Source: Burkholderia sp. SRS-46
GTDB lineage: Bacteria > Pseudomonadota > Gammaproteobacteria > Burkholderiales > Burkholderiaceae
Direction: 5' to 3'
Assembly: GCF_004343775.1 (NCBI RefSeq)
Contig: NZ_PTXL01000014.1
Span: 62,001-126,000, forward strand
DNA length: 64,000 nt
Both the position numbers and the translations under genes were made by a program. The stretch's first letter is position 1. Each line of letters starts with the position of its first letter. Under the pieces are notes generated by a model. The model was not told where the DNA came from, ran no database searches, and worked only from the letters and a program-made list of their open reading frames with translations. Shown one piece after another: positions 43,858-51,862 of this stretch.

Positions 43858-44715
43858 GTGAGCACGACGCTTCTCTTTCACCCGACGCCCGACTCCGCCT
43901 ACGGTTTCCCGCATGCGCGCCGGCTCGCGCACGTCGCCTCCCCGCACCAGCAGATCGAGGTCTGGGAAACGCCGCAGCTCGGCCGCCTGTTCACGCTCGA
44001 CGGCCGGCCGATGACCTCCGTCGGCGACGAGTACATCTATCACGAGTGCATGACCCACCCCGCCGCGCTCGCGCATCCGGCGCCGCGCAAAGCGCTGGTG
44101 CTCGGCGGCGGCGACGGCGGCGCCGCGCGCCAGCTGCTCAAGCATGCGTGCATCGAGCGGATCGTCGTCGCGGAGCTCGACGACGAAGTCGTCGGCATGG
44201 CGCGCCGCTATCTCGACGACGTCCACCAGGGCGCGCTCGACGATCCCCGCGTCGAAGTCGTGATCGGCGACGCCGCGCACTTCGTCGCGTCGACCGTCGA
44301 GCATTTCGATCTCGTCGTGTTCGACCTCACGCCGCCGGATTCGCCGGCCGCCGGCCTCTACACGCGCGATTTCTACGCGCATCTGAAGCGGATCCTGACA
44401 CCCTGCGGCGCAATCACGATGCATCTCGGCTCGCCGGTGTTCCATGCGTCGCGCATCGCCGCGCTGCTCGCCGACCTTCGCGCGAGCTTCGCGGTCGTCG
44501 ATCCGTTGTCCGCGCACGTGCCGCTGTACGGCTCGGTGTGGCTGATGGCGATCGCGAGCGACACGCTCGACGCCGCGGCGCTGTTCATGCACGACATCGA
44601 GGAACGCCTCGCGAGCCGCGGCATCGAAGGGTTGCGCTACTACGATGCGCGGCTGCACCCGGCGCTGTTCGCGCTACCGCGCACGCTGCGCGATACACTG
44701 GGCGTTCGCCGCTGA
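43858..44715 (+). CDS. speE: spermidine synthase-family aminopropyltransferase with altered active-site motif
   Basis: A 285-residue protein of the SpeE fold. ALVLGGGDGGAARQLLKH (residues ~79-96) and IVVAELDDEVVGMARRYL (102-119) bind the decarboxylated S-adenosylmethionine. The usual catalytic D-x-T-D-P segment is instead FDLTPPDSPAAGLYTRDFY: Asp156 is kept but the position of the second aspartate is Pro159, with Asp161 two residues on. Activity may be retained or changed. The start is GTG 43858 (STTLLFHPTPDSAYGFP), placed just after a good promoter; no strong Shine-Dalgarno is seen. Confidence 0.82.
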   Translation: MSTTLLFHPTPDSAYGFPHARRLAHVASPHQQIEVWETPQLGRLFTLDGRPMTSVGDEYIYHECMTHPAALAHPAPRKALVLGGGDGGAARQLLKHACIERIVVAELDDEVVGMARRYLDDVHQGALDDPRVEVVIGDAAHFVASTVEHFDLVVFDLTPPDSPAAGLYTRDFYAHLKRILTPCGAITMHLGSPVFHASRIAALLADLRASFAVVDPLSAHVPLYGSVWLMAIASDTLDAAALFMHDIEERLASRGIEGLRYYDARLHPALFALPRTLRDTLGVRR

Positions 44716-44810
44716 CCGTTCGCGCCGTCGCGGCATTTCGCATTCCCCCCGCATTTGCATCCGATCGGCGTCCGCGCGCAAGCGCCGGCCGCGATCGACA
44801 GGAGATTTTC

Positions 44811-45227
44811 ATGACCGATCCACGTCCGGCCGACGTGCCTTGGTTGACGCCTTACCTGGCCGTGCGCAACGCCCGCGCGACCATCGATTTCTTCAAGGCC
44901 GCCTTCGGCTTCGAACTGCGCGACATGCTCGACGAGGACGGCGCGATCATGCACGTCGAGATGGTCTATCGCGGCCAGCTGATCGTGATGTTCGCGCCGC
45001 AAGGCGCGTTCGGCTCGACCGCGCGCACGCCGAAGAGCGCGGGCGAGACCGCGCCGCAATCGTTCTACCTGTACGTGGACGATGTGGACGCAACCTGGCA
45101 GCGCGCGCTCGACGCCGGCGCGAAATCGCTGACGGCGCCGCAAAACCAGTTCTGGGGCGATCGCTTCGCGCAGATCGAGGATCTCGACGGTTACCGCTGG
45201 GCGCTCGCGCGCCGTCTCGAAGCATGA
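44811..45227 (+). CDS. VOC (glyoxalase/bleomycin-resistance fold) family protein
   Basis: A 138-residue protein: WLTPYLAVRNARATIDFFKAAFGFELRDMLDEDGAIMHVEMVYRGQLIVMF is the first beta-alpha-beta unit and FYLYVDDVDATWQRALDAGAKSLTAPQNQFWGDRFAQIEDLDGYRWALA the second. This matches the PhnB-like branch of the VOC superfamily. The substrate is unknown. AGGAG lies eight bases before the ATG. Its stop overlaps the rsmE start (ATGA), so the two are translationally coupled. Confidence 0.85.
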   Translation: MTDPRPADVPWLTPYLAVRNARATIDFFKAAFGFELRDMLDEDGAIMHVEMVYRGQLIVMFAPQGAFGSTARTPKSAGETAPQSFYLYVDDVDATWQRALDAGAKSLTAPQNQFWGDRFAQIEDLDGYRWALARRLEA

Positions 45228-45991
45228 GCGAAGCCACCACCACCGCGGCCGTGCCGCGCTTCTTCGTCGACACGGCGCTGCGCGCCGACGCGATGCTCAC
45301 GCTGCCCGCCGACGTCGCGCGCCATGCACAGGTGCTGCGGCTGCAGCCGGGCGACACCCTCGCGCTGTTCGACGGCACGGGCGGCCAGTACCGCGCGCGG
45401 CTCGTCGAGATCGACAAGCGCAACGCGATCGCGCAGCTCGGCGCGTTCGAGCCGGTCGAAACGGAGCCGCCGTATCGGGTGACGCTCGCGCAGGGCATTG
45501 CCGGCGGCGACAAGATGGACTGGGTGATCGAGAAGGCCGTCGAGCTTGGCGTCGCAGCGGTCGTGCCGTTGTCGACGTCGCGCGGCGTCGTGCGGCTGTC
45601 GGGCGAGCGCGCGGAGAAGCGCGTCGCGCACTGGCGCGGCGTCGTGCGCGCGTCGTGCGAACAGTGCGGGCGCAACCGTGTGCCGGACGTCGCGCCGGTG
45701 CGCGGCGTCGATGCGTGGCTCGATGCGCTGCCGGCCGCGCCGGCCGACGGCGAGCTGCGGCTGCTGCTGTCGCCGCGCGCGAGCATCCCGTTCGCATCGC
45801 TGCCCGATGCGCCGCCCGCGGCGCCCGTCACGCTGCTGATCGGCCCGGAAGGCGGGCTGTCGCCCGACGAGGAGAACGCGGCCCGCGCGCGCGGCTTCAC
45901 CGCGCTGTCGCTCGGCCCGCGCGTGCTGCGCACCGAGACGGCCGGCGCGGCGGTGCTGGCCGCGCTCGCGGCACGCTGGGGCGGGTGGTGA
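45224..45991 (+). CDS. rsmE: 16S rRNA m3U1498 methyltransferase
   Basis: A 255-residue SPOUT-class methyltransferase acting on 30S subunits. The N-terminal PUA-like domain has HAQVLRLQPGDTLALFDGTGGQYRARL. The SPOUT knot carries LLIGPEGGLSPDEENAARARGFTALSLGPRVLRTETAGAAVLAAL, which is diagnostic for RsmE. GIAGGDKMDWVIEKAVELGVAAVVPLST is the linker motif. The ATG overlaps the stop of the VOC gene. Confidence 0.93.
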   Translation: MSEATTTAAVPRFFVDTALRADAMLTLPADVARHAQVLRLQPGDTLALFDGTGGQYRARLVEIDKRNAIAQLGAFEPVETEPPYRVTLAQGIAGGDKMDWVIEKAVELGVAAVVPLSTSRGVVRLSGERAEKRVAHWRGVVRASCEQCGRNRVPDVAPVRGVDAWLDALPAAPADGELRLLLSPRASIPFASLPDAPPAAPVTLLIGPEGGLSPDEENAARARGFTALSLGPRVLRTETAGAAVLAALAARWGGW

Positions 45992-46081
45992 TGCGCGCGT
46001 GCGCCGCCGCGAACACGAGCGGCGCCCATCTGACGCGGATCGTCGTGTGCCCGCCCATTCGATCGGCGAGCGGGCCGCGCG

Positions 46082-46819
46082 TTACTTCGCCGCGCCGGGC
46101 ACCGGAATCGGATCGACCAGCGCGTCGACGACCGGCGACAGCACCTCGCCCGGCCGGCCGTTGATCCAGCCTTCGCCGTTCGTGCCGTAGACGTCGAACT
46201 TCGACGACACCGTGCGGCTCAGCGGAGCCTCGTCGAACACGCGCGCCATGCCCGAGAACATCGTCGTGAAGGTGGCGATCCACGCCTTGTCGCCCTTCGG
46301 GCGTGGGTTGCCCATCTTCGCCTGCAGCGCCTTCGCGCCCGGCTCGACGTCCGCGACCTGGCAGTCGAACGAGACGGTCGCGATCGACTGGCCTTCGATG
46401 TATTGGTTCGGTTCCTGCGTCGAACCGGTGGACTTGCACTGCGTGCGATGGAGCGCGCGCAGATACGACGCGACCATCGCGTCGACCGGCGCGCGCAGCG
46501 CCGGGCGCACCTTCGGCGGCATCCGCGACAGCATCCCGTCGGCCATCTCCTTGTGCATCTCGTCGCCGAGATGCGCGATCGCGTCGGTGTCGAGCGGATC
46601 CTTGCCTTCGTAGCGCGCGCGAACCGCGTCGTTGTACTGCGCGGCCTTCGACGCGTCGCCGTTGACGAACGTGCCGAGGTACAGGTCGACGGTCTGCTCG
46701 GGCGTGAGCGGTGCGGCGTGCGCGGCGCCCGCGGCGACGAGCGCGGACAGCACGGCCGCGCGTGCGGCGCGAATGAACGGAACGCGCGCGCAGCCCCGCG
46801 CGGAACGGGAAATCGACAT
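46082..46819 (-). CDS. exported protein of unknown function
   Basis: A 245-residue protein that I do not recognise. An Arg-rich N-terminus and hydrophobic stretch (FIRAARAAVLSALVAAGAAHA, ending about residue 36) form a probable signal peptide. The mature part is mixed alpha/beta with two cysteines (TQCKSTG and FDCQVADV), possibly a disulfide in the periplasm. Repeated references to early helical segments (PEQTVDLYLGTFVNGDASKAAQYNDAVR) suggest a compact helical N-domain. The start follows GAGAGGG. It is a lone gene convergent with rsmE. Confidence 0.7.
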   Translation of the reverse strand: MSISRSARGCARVPFIRAARAAVLSALVAAGAAHAAPLTPEQTVDLYLGTFVNGDASKAAQYNDAVRARYEGKDPLDTDAIAHLGDEMHKEMADGMLSRMPPKVRPALRAPVDAMVASYLRALHRTQCKSTGSTQEPNQYIEGQSIATVSFDCQVADVEPGAKALQAKMGNPRPKGDKAWIATFTTMFSGMARVFDEAPLSRTVSSKFDVYGTNGEGWINGRPGEVLSPVVDALVDPIPVPGAAK

Positions 46820-46964
46820 GGGAAAACGGCCCTCTCTCGGATGATTGGTCTTGTGCGCCCGGCGCGCGGCAGGCACCGCGGCCGGACTGGCCAGGATTGT
46901 CCCGGAAAAAGGTGCGCGATGAAAGCCCGGTCGGGCCGGACGGCCCGCACCGGCGCGCGGACAC

Positions 46965-46987
46965 AAAAAAGCCCGCGCGAGGCGGGC
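46965..46987 (-). terminator. terminator after barstar-type gene
   Basis: GCCCGC/GCGGGC arms (46971-46976, 46982-46987); on the minus strand TTTTTTGTG follows the hairpin, 43 bases past the barstar stop. Confidence 0.8.
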
Positions 46988-47030
46988 GTCTTTTGCCGGG
47001 CCGGCCCGGTGGGGCCGGCGCGCTCGCGCG

Positions 47031-47597
47031 TTACGCGAACGAATAGAACACGCGGAACGCGACCTTGCGCTCGGCCCAGAATTCCGCGGCCTCGCGGAAC
47101 ACGTCGAGCAGCGTCTCGCGGCCTTCCTTGTCGAACTTCTGCGCGATCGGCAATCCCTCGAGCACGATCACGAAACCGGGTTGCGCCCCCGCCTTCGCGA
47201 CGAGGTCGGTCAGGCAGTCGTACAGCGCGTCGTAGTTCTTGCCGAAGTGCTTCGGAAACAGGAACGAGGTCGCGATCGTTTCCATCACTTCCTGCTTCGA
47301 CTGCGCGGCGCCGCAGTACGCAAACAGGAAATGCTGGCCGAGCCGGCCGGCTTCGTCGGCGAGATCCTGGACGCGGAACGCCCGGATCGACTGCACGAGA
47401 TTGGGTCGCACGGTCGTGAAAAGGCTCATAGGCTCCTCGTTCGATGAAAGCCCGGGGCAGGCTTCCTGCTCCGACGGCGCGTCGCCGGCCTGTGCCGTCG
47501 CGCGCATCTGCATGACGCGCTGAAACAGATTGCCGTCGCCGGCCGCGAACAGATCCGCCGACGACGCCGTGTCGTGCGCATAGATAGTGTCGCTCAT
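47031..47597 (-). CDS. barstar-family ribonuclease inhibitor with N-terminal extension
   Basis: A 188-residue cytosolic inhibitor if translated from ATG 47597. The barstar domain is in the C-terminal half: VMETIATSFLFPKHFGKNYDALYDCLTDLVAKAG, with the FGxNYDALxDCLTD signature that contacts the RNase active site. An internal ATG at 47429 (MSLFTTVRPN) has the much stronger ribosome site GAGGAG and would give a 132-residue core protein, so both starts are possible. The gene overlaps the upstream ribonuclease region by a few bases depending on start, and protects the cell from that enzyme. Confidence 0.83.
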   Translation of the reverse strand: MSDTIYAHDTASSADLFAAGDGNLFQRVMQMRATAQAGDAPSEQEACPGLSSNEEPMSLFTTVRPNLVQSIRAFRVQDLADEAGRLGQHFLFAYCGAAQSKQEVMETIATSFLFPKHFGKNYDALYDCLTDLVAKAGAQPGFVIVLEGLPIAQKFDKEGRETLLDVFREAAEFWAERKVAFRVFYSFA

Positions 47598-47613
47598 GCC
47601 GTTCATCCCGAAG

Positions 47614-48045
47614 TCATTCAACAATACGTTTAAAACTGCTGTAGTGGTCGCCCGTGTAGTAACAATTGTCGACCCGGCGCAGCGGCCCGCCGCAGACGAT
47701 CCGGCGTGCGCCGCGATTGCGCGCGCGCGGGGTCGGCACGGTGTACTCGTGATAGAAGCCGCGCTTCGCCTTCGGCAGGATCCGCTCGCGGTTGCCGAAC
47801 ACGACGCCGTCTTTCTCGTACGGATAGGGACCGCCGGCGGCGATCAGGCCGAGCGTGGTCACGGCCTCGCGCGGAAGACGGGCGGTCGGGACGGTGTCGA
47901 GCCCGCCGGCGGCCACGTCGGCCGAGACGGCCTCCCGTGCGTAGGCGGCGGAAACCAGACTGCCCGTCGGCGTGCCGACGATACCCATCGCGAACATCGC
48001 GAAGACGGACGCGAGCGCGCCGTTGCGGAGCCACTTGCGTGCCAT
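47614..48045 (-). CDS. secreted barnase-family ribonuclease
   Basis: A 143-residue guanyl-specific-type ribonuclease. A signal peptide (about residues 1-36, ending SAAYA) precedes the barnase fold. The catalytic residues expected from barnase are present: Glu100 in FYHEYTVPTP, Arg in RGARRIVCGG (114/115) and His134 in TGDHYSSFKRI. Cys118 and Cys128 could form a disulfide outside the cell. The barstar gene follows at once. Such enzymes act as exported RNases or interbacterial toxins; here no secretion marker beyond the signal peptide is seen. Confidence 0.88.
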   Translation of the reverse strand: MARKWLRNGALASVFAMFAMGIVGTPTGSLVSAAYAREAVSADVAAGGLDTVPTARLPREAVTTLGLIAAGGPYPYEKDGVVFGNRERILPKAKRGFYHEYTVPTPRARNRGARRIVCGGPLRRVDNCYYTGDHYSSFKRIVE

Positions 48046-48210
48046 GAACCAGGGTTCCCGCTGTTAAATCAAGTAGTTGACGACCAACAAAGGCGTTAGC
48101 GTAGCGCTATTGTCCGCGCGAATCAATGTTCGTTTGGGTATTGAAAGCCCCGCCGCGCCGCAATCCGGGAAATTTTTACCGACTTCTCGTTACTTTTATC
48201 TTTCTCAGGA

Positions 48211-48361
48211 TAAAATGCGGACGGCATCTCTCGCATGGCAAGACCCTGCCTCCTTGCCACGCTTTGCTACCCGGAGTGGAGAGATGCTGCTGTTGCTTGC
48301 GGGAAGCGCGTTTGCGCCCTGCCCGGCGGCGTGCCCATTGCGGGCACGCCATTTTTTCTTT
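48211..48361 (+). ncRNA. candidate structured small RNA or leader with terminator
   Basis: A TAAAAT -10 candidate (48211-48216) precedes a compact folded region. Arms GCATCTCTC (48224-48232) and GAGAGATGC (48279-48287) close around an inner hairpin TGGCAAG/CTTGCCA (48236-48242, 48253-48259). A GC-rich stem-loop follows and then a textbook terminator GGCGTGCCC/GGGCACGCC with ATTTTTT (48328-48357). No plus-strand gene lies downstream until thiL, so it is probably an independent transcript of about 135 bases. The outer stem hides a GGAG-ATG that would start a 49-residue frame. I do not recognise the RNA family. Confidence 0.55.
48328..48357 (+). terminator. rho-independent terminator, plus strand
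   Basis: Nine-base arms GGCGTGCCC/GGGCACGCC with a five-base loop, then ATTTTTTCTTTT. It ends the small RNA candidate and lies 30 bases beyond the convergent maeB stop. Confidence 0.85.
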
Positions 48362-48386
48362 TATTTACAAATTCGCCTGACGCGTC

Positions 48387-50687
48387 TTAACGCGTCGCGT
48401 TCACGTCGGCGACCAGCAGCGCCGCCATGTTGACGATCCGGCGCACCGTCGCCGACTCGGTCAGCACGTGCACCGGCTGCGCGGCGCCCAGCAGGATCGG
48501 CCCGATCGCAATGTTGTTGCCCGCGGCCGTCTTCAGCAGGTTGTACGCGATGTTCGCGGCGTCGATGTTCGGCAGCACCAGCAGGTTCGCGTCGCCTTCC
48601 AGCGTCGAATCCGGCAGGATTTCCTTGCGCAGCGCCGCGTCGAGCGCGACGTCGCCGTGCATTTCACCGTCGACCTTCAGCTCCGGCGCGCGCTCCTGCA
48701 GGATCGCGAGCGTATCGCGCATCTTCTTCGCCGACGGCGCGTTGCTGGTGCCGAAGTTCGAGTGCGACAGCAGCGCGACCTTCGGCTCGATGCCGAAGCG
48801 GCGCACTTCTTCCGCCGCCATGATCGTGATCTCGGCGAGCTGTTCCGGGGTCGGATCGACGTTCACGTGCGTGTCGACCAGGAAGATCTGGCGGCCCGGC
48901 AGCACGAGGCCGTTCATCGCCGCGTACACGCTGCAGCCCGGGCGCTTGCCGATCACCTGGTCGATGAAGTGCAGGTGGCGGTGCGTCGTGCTGATCGTGC
49001 CGCAGATCATCCCGTCCGCCTCGCCCTTCTTCACCATCATCGCGCCGATCAGCGTCGTGCGGCGGCGCATCTCGACGCGCGCGAGCTGCTCGCTGATGCC
49101 CTTGCGCGACATCATCTTCGCGTAGTCCTGCCAGAACTCGCGGTAGCGCTCGTCGTGCTCGGTGTTGACGACCGTGAAATCGACGCCGGGCGTGAGGCGC
49201 AGGCCATAGCGCTGGATGCGGTGCTCGATCACGGCCGGGCGGCCGATCAGGATCGGCTTCGCGAGTTTTTCGTCGACCACGATCTGAACGGCGCGCAACA
49301 CGCGCTCTTCTTCGCCTTCCGCGAACACGACGCGCTTCTTCTCCTCCGCCACGCTGCGCGCGAGCTGGAAGATCGGCTTCATCGTCGTGCCGCTGTGGTA
49401 GACGAACTGCTGCAGGTGAACCTTGTACGCCTCCATGTCCTCGATCGGGCGCGTCGCGACGCCGCCGTCCATCGCGGCCTGCGCGACGGCCGGCGCGATC
49501 TTCACGATCAGGCGCGGATCGAAGGGCTTCGGAATCAGGTATTCGGGCCCGAACGACAGGTCCTGAATGCCGTACGCGGTCGCGACGATGTCGCTCTGCT
49601 CCTGCTGCGCGAGTTCGGCGATCGCGTTGACGACCGCGATTTCCATTTCACGCGTGATCGTGGTCGCGCCGACGTCGAGCGCGCCGCGGAAGATGAACGG
49701 GAAGCACAGGACGTTATTGACCTGGTTCGGATAGTCGGTGCGGCCGGTCGCGAGCACGGCGTCCGGGCGCACTTCGAGTGCGAGCTCCGGCAGGATTTCC
49801 GGGGTCGGGTTCGCAAGCGCGAGGATCAGCGGGCGCTCCGCCATGCCCTTGACCATCTCCTGCTTCAGCACGCCGGCAGCCGACAGGCCGAGGAAGATGT
49901 CCGCGCCGTCGATCACCTCGGCGAGCGTGCGGGCTTCGGTTTCGCGCGCGAAACGCTCCTTGTCCGGGTCCATCAGCTCGGTGCGGCCCTTGTAGACCAC
50001 GCCGGCCAGGTCGGTGACGATGATGTTCTCGAGCGGCAGGCCGATGTCGACCAGCAGGTCGAGACACGCGAGCGCGGCCGCGCCCGCGCCGGATGCGACG
50101 AGCTTGACCTGCTTGATGTCCTTGCCGACCACCTTCAGGCCGTTCGTGACGGCCGCGGCGACCACGATCGCGGTGCCGTGCTGGTCGTCGTGGAACACGG
50201 GGATCTTCATCCGCTTACGGGCTTCGCGCTCGACGATGAAGCAGTCCGGTGCCTTGATGTCTTCCAGGTTGATGCCGCCGAAGGTCGGCTCGAGCGCGGC
50301 GATCACGTCCACCAGCTTGTGCGGGTCGGTTTCGTTCAGCTCGATGTCGAACACGTCGATGCCGGCGAACTTCTTGAACAGCACGGCCTTGCCTTCCATC
50401 ACCGGCTTCGACGCGAGCGGGCCGATGTTGCCGAGGCCGAGCACCGCCGTGCCGTTCGTGACGACGCCGACCAGGTTGCTGCGCGCGGTGAAGCGCGCCG
50501 CGTTCAGCGGATTCTCGACGATCTCCTCGCACGCGAAGGCCACGCCCGGCGAATACGCCAGCGCCAGGTCGCGCTGGTTGATCATCTGCTTGGTCGGCGC
50601 AATGGCGACCTTTCCGGGGGTCGGGAATTCGTGATAGTCGAGGGCGGCTTCGCGGAGCTTGGTTTTGGAGGAGGCTTGAGTGGACAT
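48387..50687 (-). CDS. maeB: NADP-dependent malic enzyme with phosphotransacetylase-like domain
   Basis: A 766-residue two-domain enzyme. Residues ~1-430 are the malic enzyme: LAYSPGVAFACEEI, IPVFHDDQHGTAIVVAAAVTNGLKVV (metal/active site) and KLVASGAGAAALACLDLLVDIG (nucleotide site). Residues ~431-766 resemble phosphate acetyltransferase (FAEGEEERVLRAVQIVVDEKLAKPILIGRP; CGTISTTHRHLHFIDQVIGKRPG) and are usually regulatory, binding acetyl-CoA. It decarboxylates malate to pyruvate, supplying NADPH. The start MSTQASSKTKLREAALDYHEFP is standard. Confidence 0.95.
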   Translation of the reverse strand: MSTQASSKTKLREAALDYHEFPTPGKVAIAPTKQMINQRDLALAYSPGVAFACEEIVENPLNAARFTARSNLVGVVTNGTAVLGLGNIGPLASKPVMEGKAVLFKKFAGIDVFDIELNETDPHKLVDVIAALEPTFGGINLEDIKAPDCFIVEREARKRMKIPVFHDDQHGTAIVVAAAVTNGLKVVGKDIKQVKLVASGAGAAALACLDLLVDIGLPLENIIVTDLAGVVYKGRTELMDPDKERFARETEARTLAEVIDGADIFLGLSAAGVLKQEMVKGMAERPLILALANPTPEILPELALEVRPDAVLATGRTDYPNQVNNVLCFPFIFRGALDVGATTITREMEIAVVNAIAELAQQEQSDIVATAYGIQDLSFGPEYLIPKPFDPRLIVKIAPAVAQAAMDGGVATRPIEDMEAYKVHLQQFVYHSGTTMKPIFQLARSVAEEKKRVVFAEGEEERVLRAVQIVVDEKLAKPILIGRPAVIEHRIQRYGLRLTPGVDFTVVNTEHDERYREFWQDYAKMMSRKGISEQLARVEMRRRTTLIGAMMVKKGEADGMICGTISTTHRHLHFIDQVIGKRPGCSVYAAMNGLVLPGRQIFLVDTHVNVDPTPEQLAEITIMAAEEVRRFGIEPKVALLSHSNFGTSNAPSAKKMRDTLAILQERAPELKVDGEMHGDVALDAALRKEILPDSTLEGDANLLVLPNIDAANIAYNLLKTAAGNNIAIGPILLGAAQPVHVLTESATVRRIVNMAALLVADVNATR

Positions 50688-50827
50688 GTGTCTCGTGACG
50701 AGCGGATTAGAATAACTAGTCGACGCATTGTAGCGCCAATCCATGGCTCCAAAATGGCGATTCGGGTGCAACAGCCGCGACAAAAATGTACTGAACGGTG
50801 CAGGAACGCCACCGTTCGGCTCGTACA

Positions 50828-51862
50828 ATGCCGTTCACTTCAACCGCTTCAGGTCCGTCCGCCGTGCCAGCCGCCCTTTCCGAATTCTCCCTGATCGATC
50901 GCTTCTTCGCGCGCCGCGCGGCGCAGGGGGCGCGCGCCGCGACGCTCGGAATCGGCGACGATTGCGCGCTGATCACGCCACGTTCCGGAAAGTTGTTCGC
51001 CATTTCGACGGACATGCTGGTCGAGGGCCGCCACTTCTTCGCCGACGTCGCGCCGCACGCGCTCGGCCACAAGACCCTCGCGGTCAACCTGTCCGACCTC
51101 GCGGCGATGGGCGCCGAGCCGCGCGCGTTCACGCTCGCGTGCGCGCTGCCGCGCGCGGACGAGGCGTGGCTCGCGGCGTTCAGCGACGGGTTGTTCGCGC
51201 TCGCCGAGCGGTTCGGCTGCGAGCTGATCGGCGGCGATACGACGAGCGGGCCGCTGAACCTATGCGTGACCGTGTTCGGCGAGGTCGCGCCCGATGCCGT
51301 GCTGCGACGCGATGCCGCGCGCGCCGGCGACGACGTCTGGGTGTCCGGCACGCTCGGCGACGCGCGGGCCGGGCTCGGCGTCGCACGCGGCGAATGGACG
51401 GCCGGCGCGCGCGAAGCGGCCGCGTTCCGGGCCGCGCTCGAGCGGCCCGAGCCGCGCGTCGCGCTCGGGCTCGCGCTCGCGGGCGTCGCGCACGCGGCGC
51501 TCGACATTTCCGACGGCCTCGCGGGCGACCTGCAGCACATCCTCGCCAGCTCGCGCGTGTGCGCGGATCTCGACGCGGACGCGGTGCCCCGCTCGGCCGC
51601 GCTCGCGACGCTGCCGCCGGACGTGCAGCGCCGCTGCGCGCTCGCGGGCGGCGACGACTACGAGTTGTGCTTCACCGCGCCCGCGGCCGCCCGCGCGGCG
51701 GTCGAGGCGGCCGGCCGGCAGGCGGGCGTCGCGGTCACGCGAATCGGTACAATACGAAGCTTGTCCGCGCCGTCGGAGCGGCCCGCGATCGCGTGGCGCG
51801 ACGCCGCCGGCGCGCCCCTCGCACTCACGTTGCACGGCTTCGACCACTTCCATGCAGACTGA
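50828..51862 (+). CDS. thiL: thiamine-monophosphate kinase
   Basis: A 344-residue ATP-dependent kinase making thiamine diphosphate, of the PurM/HypE fold. ATLGIGDDCALI (about residues 45-56), ISTDMLVEGRHFF, HKTLAVNLSDLAAMGAEPRAF, LIGGDTTSGPLNL and ALDISDGLAGDLQHIL are the ThiL motifs with the metal-binding aspartates. ATG 50828 is embedded in TACAATG, a possible -10 element; GTG 50864 (PAALSEFSLIDRFFARR) is an alternative start that would match typical ThiL length. pgpA overlaps its end by 11 bases. Confidence 0.93.
   Translation: MPFTSTASGPSAVPAALSEFSLIDRFFARRAAQGARAATLGIGDDCALITPRSGKLFAISTDMLVEGRHFFADVAPHALGHKTLAVNLSDLAAMGAEPRAFTLACALPRADEAWLAAFSDGLFALAERFGCELIGGDTTSGPLNLCVTVFGEVAPDAVLRRDAARAGDDVWVSGTLGDARAGLGVARGEWTAGAREAAAFRAALERPEPRVALGLALAGVAHAALDISDGLAGDLQHILASSRVCADLDADAVPRSAALATLPPDVQRRCALAGGDDYELCFTAPAAARAAVEAAGRQAGVAVTRIGTIRSLSAPSERPAIAWRDAAGAPLALTLHGFDHFHAD

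Noticed and set aside
48224..48350. 6S RNA, SRP RNA or a known riboswitch
   Set aside because: The fold has short separate stems and a terminator, unlike the long rod of 6S; no SRP tetraloop pattern or recognisable aptamer core was found, and no plus-strand gene follows.
48284..48433. 49-codon frame MLLLLAGSAF... as a real gene
   Set aside because: It reads through the strong terminator and into the 3' end of maeB on the other strand, so it is kept only as part of the RNA finding.
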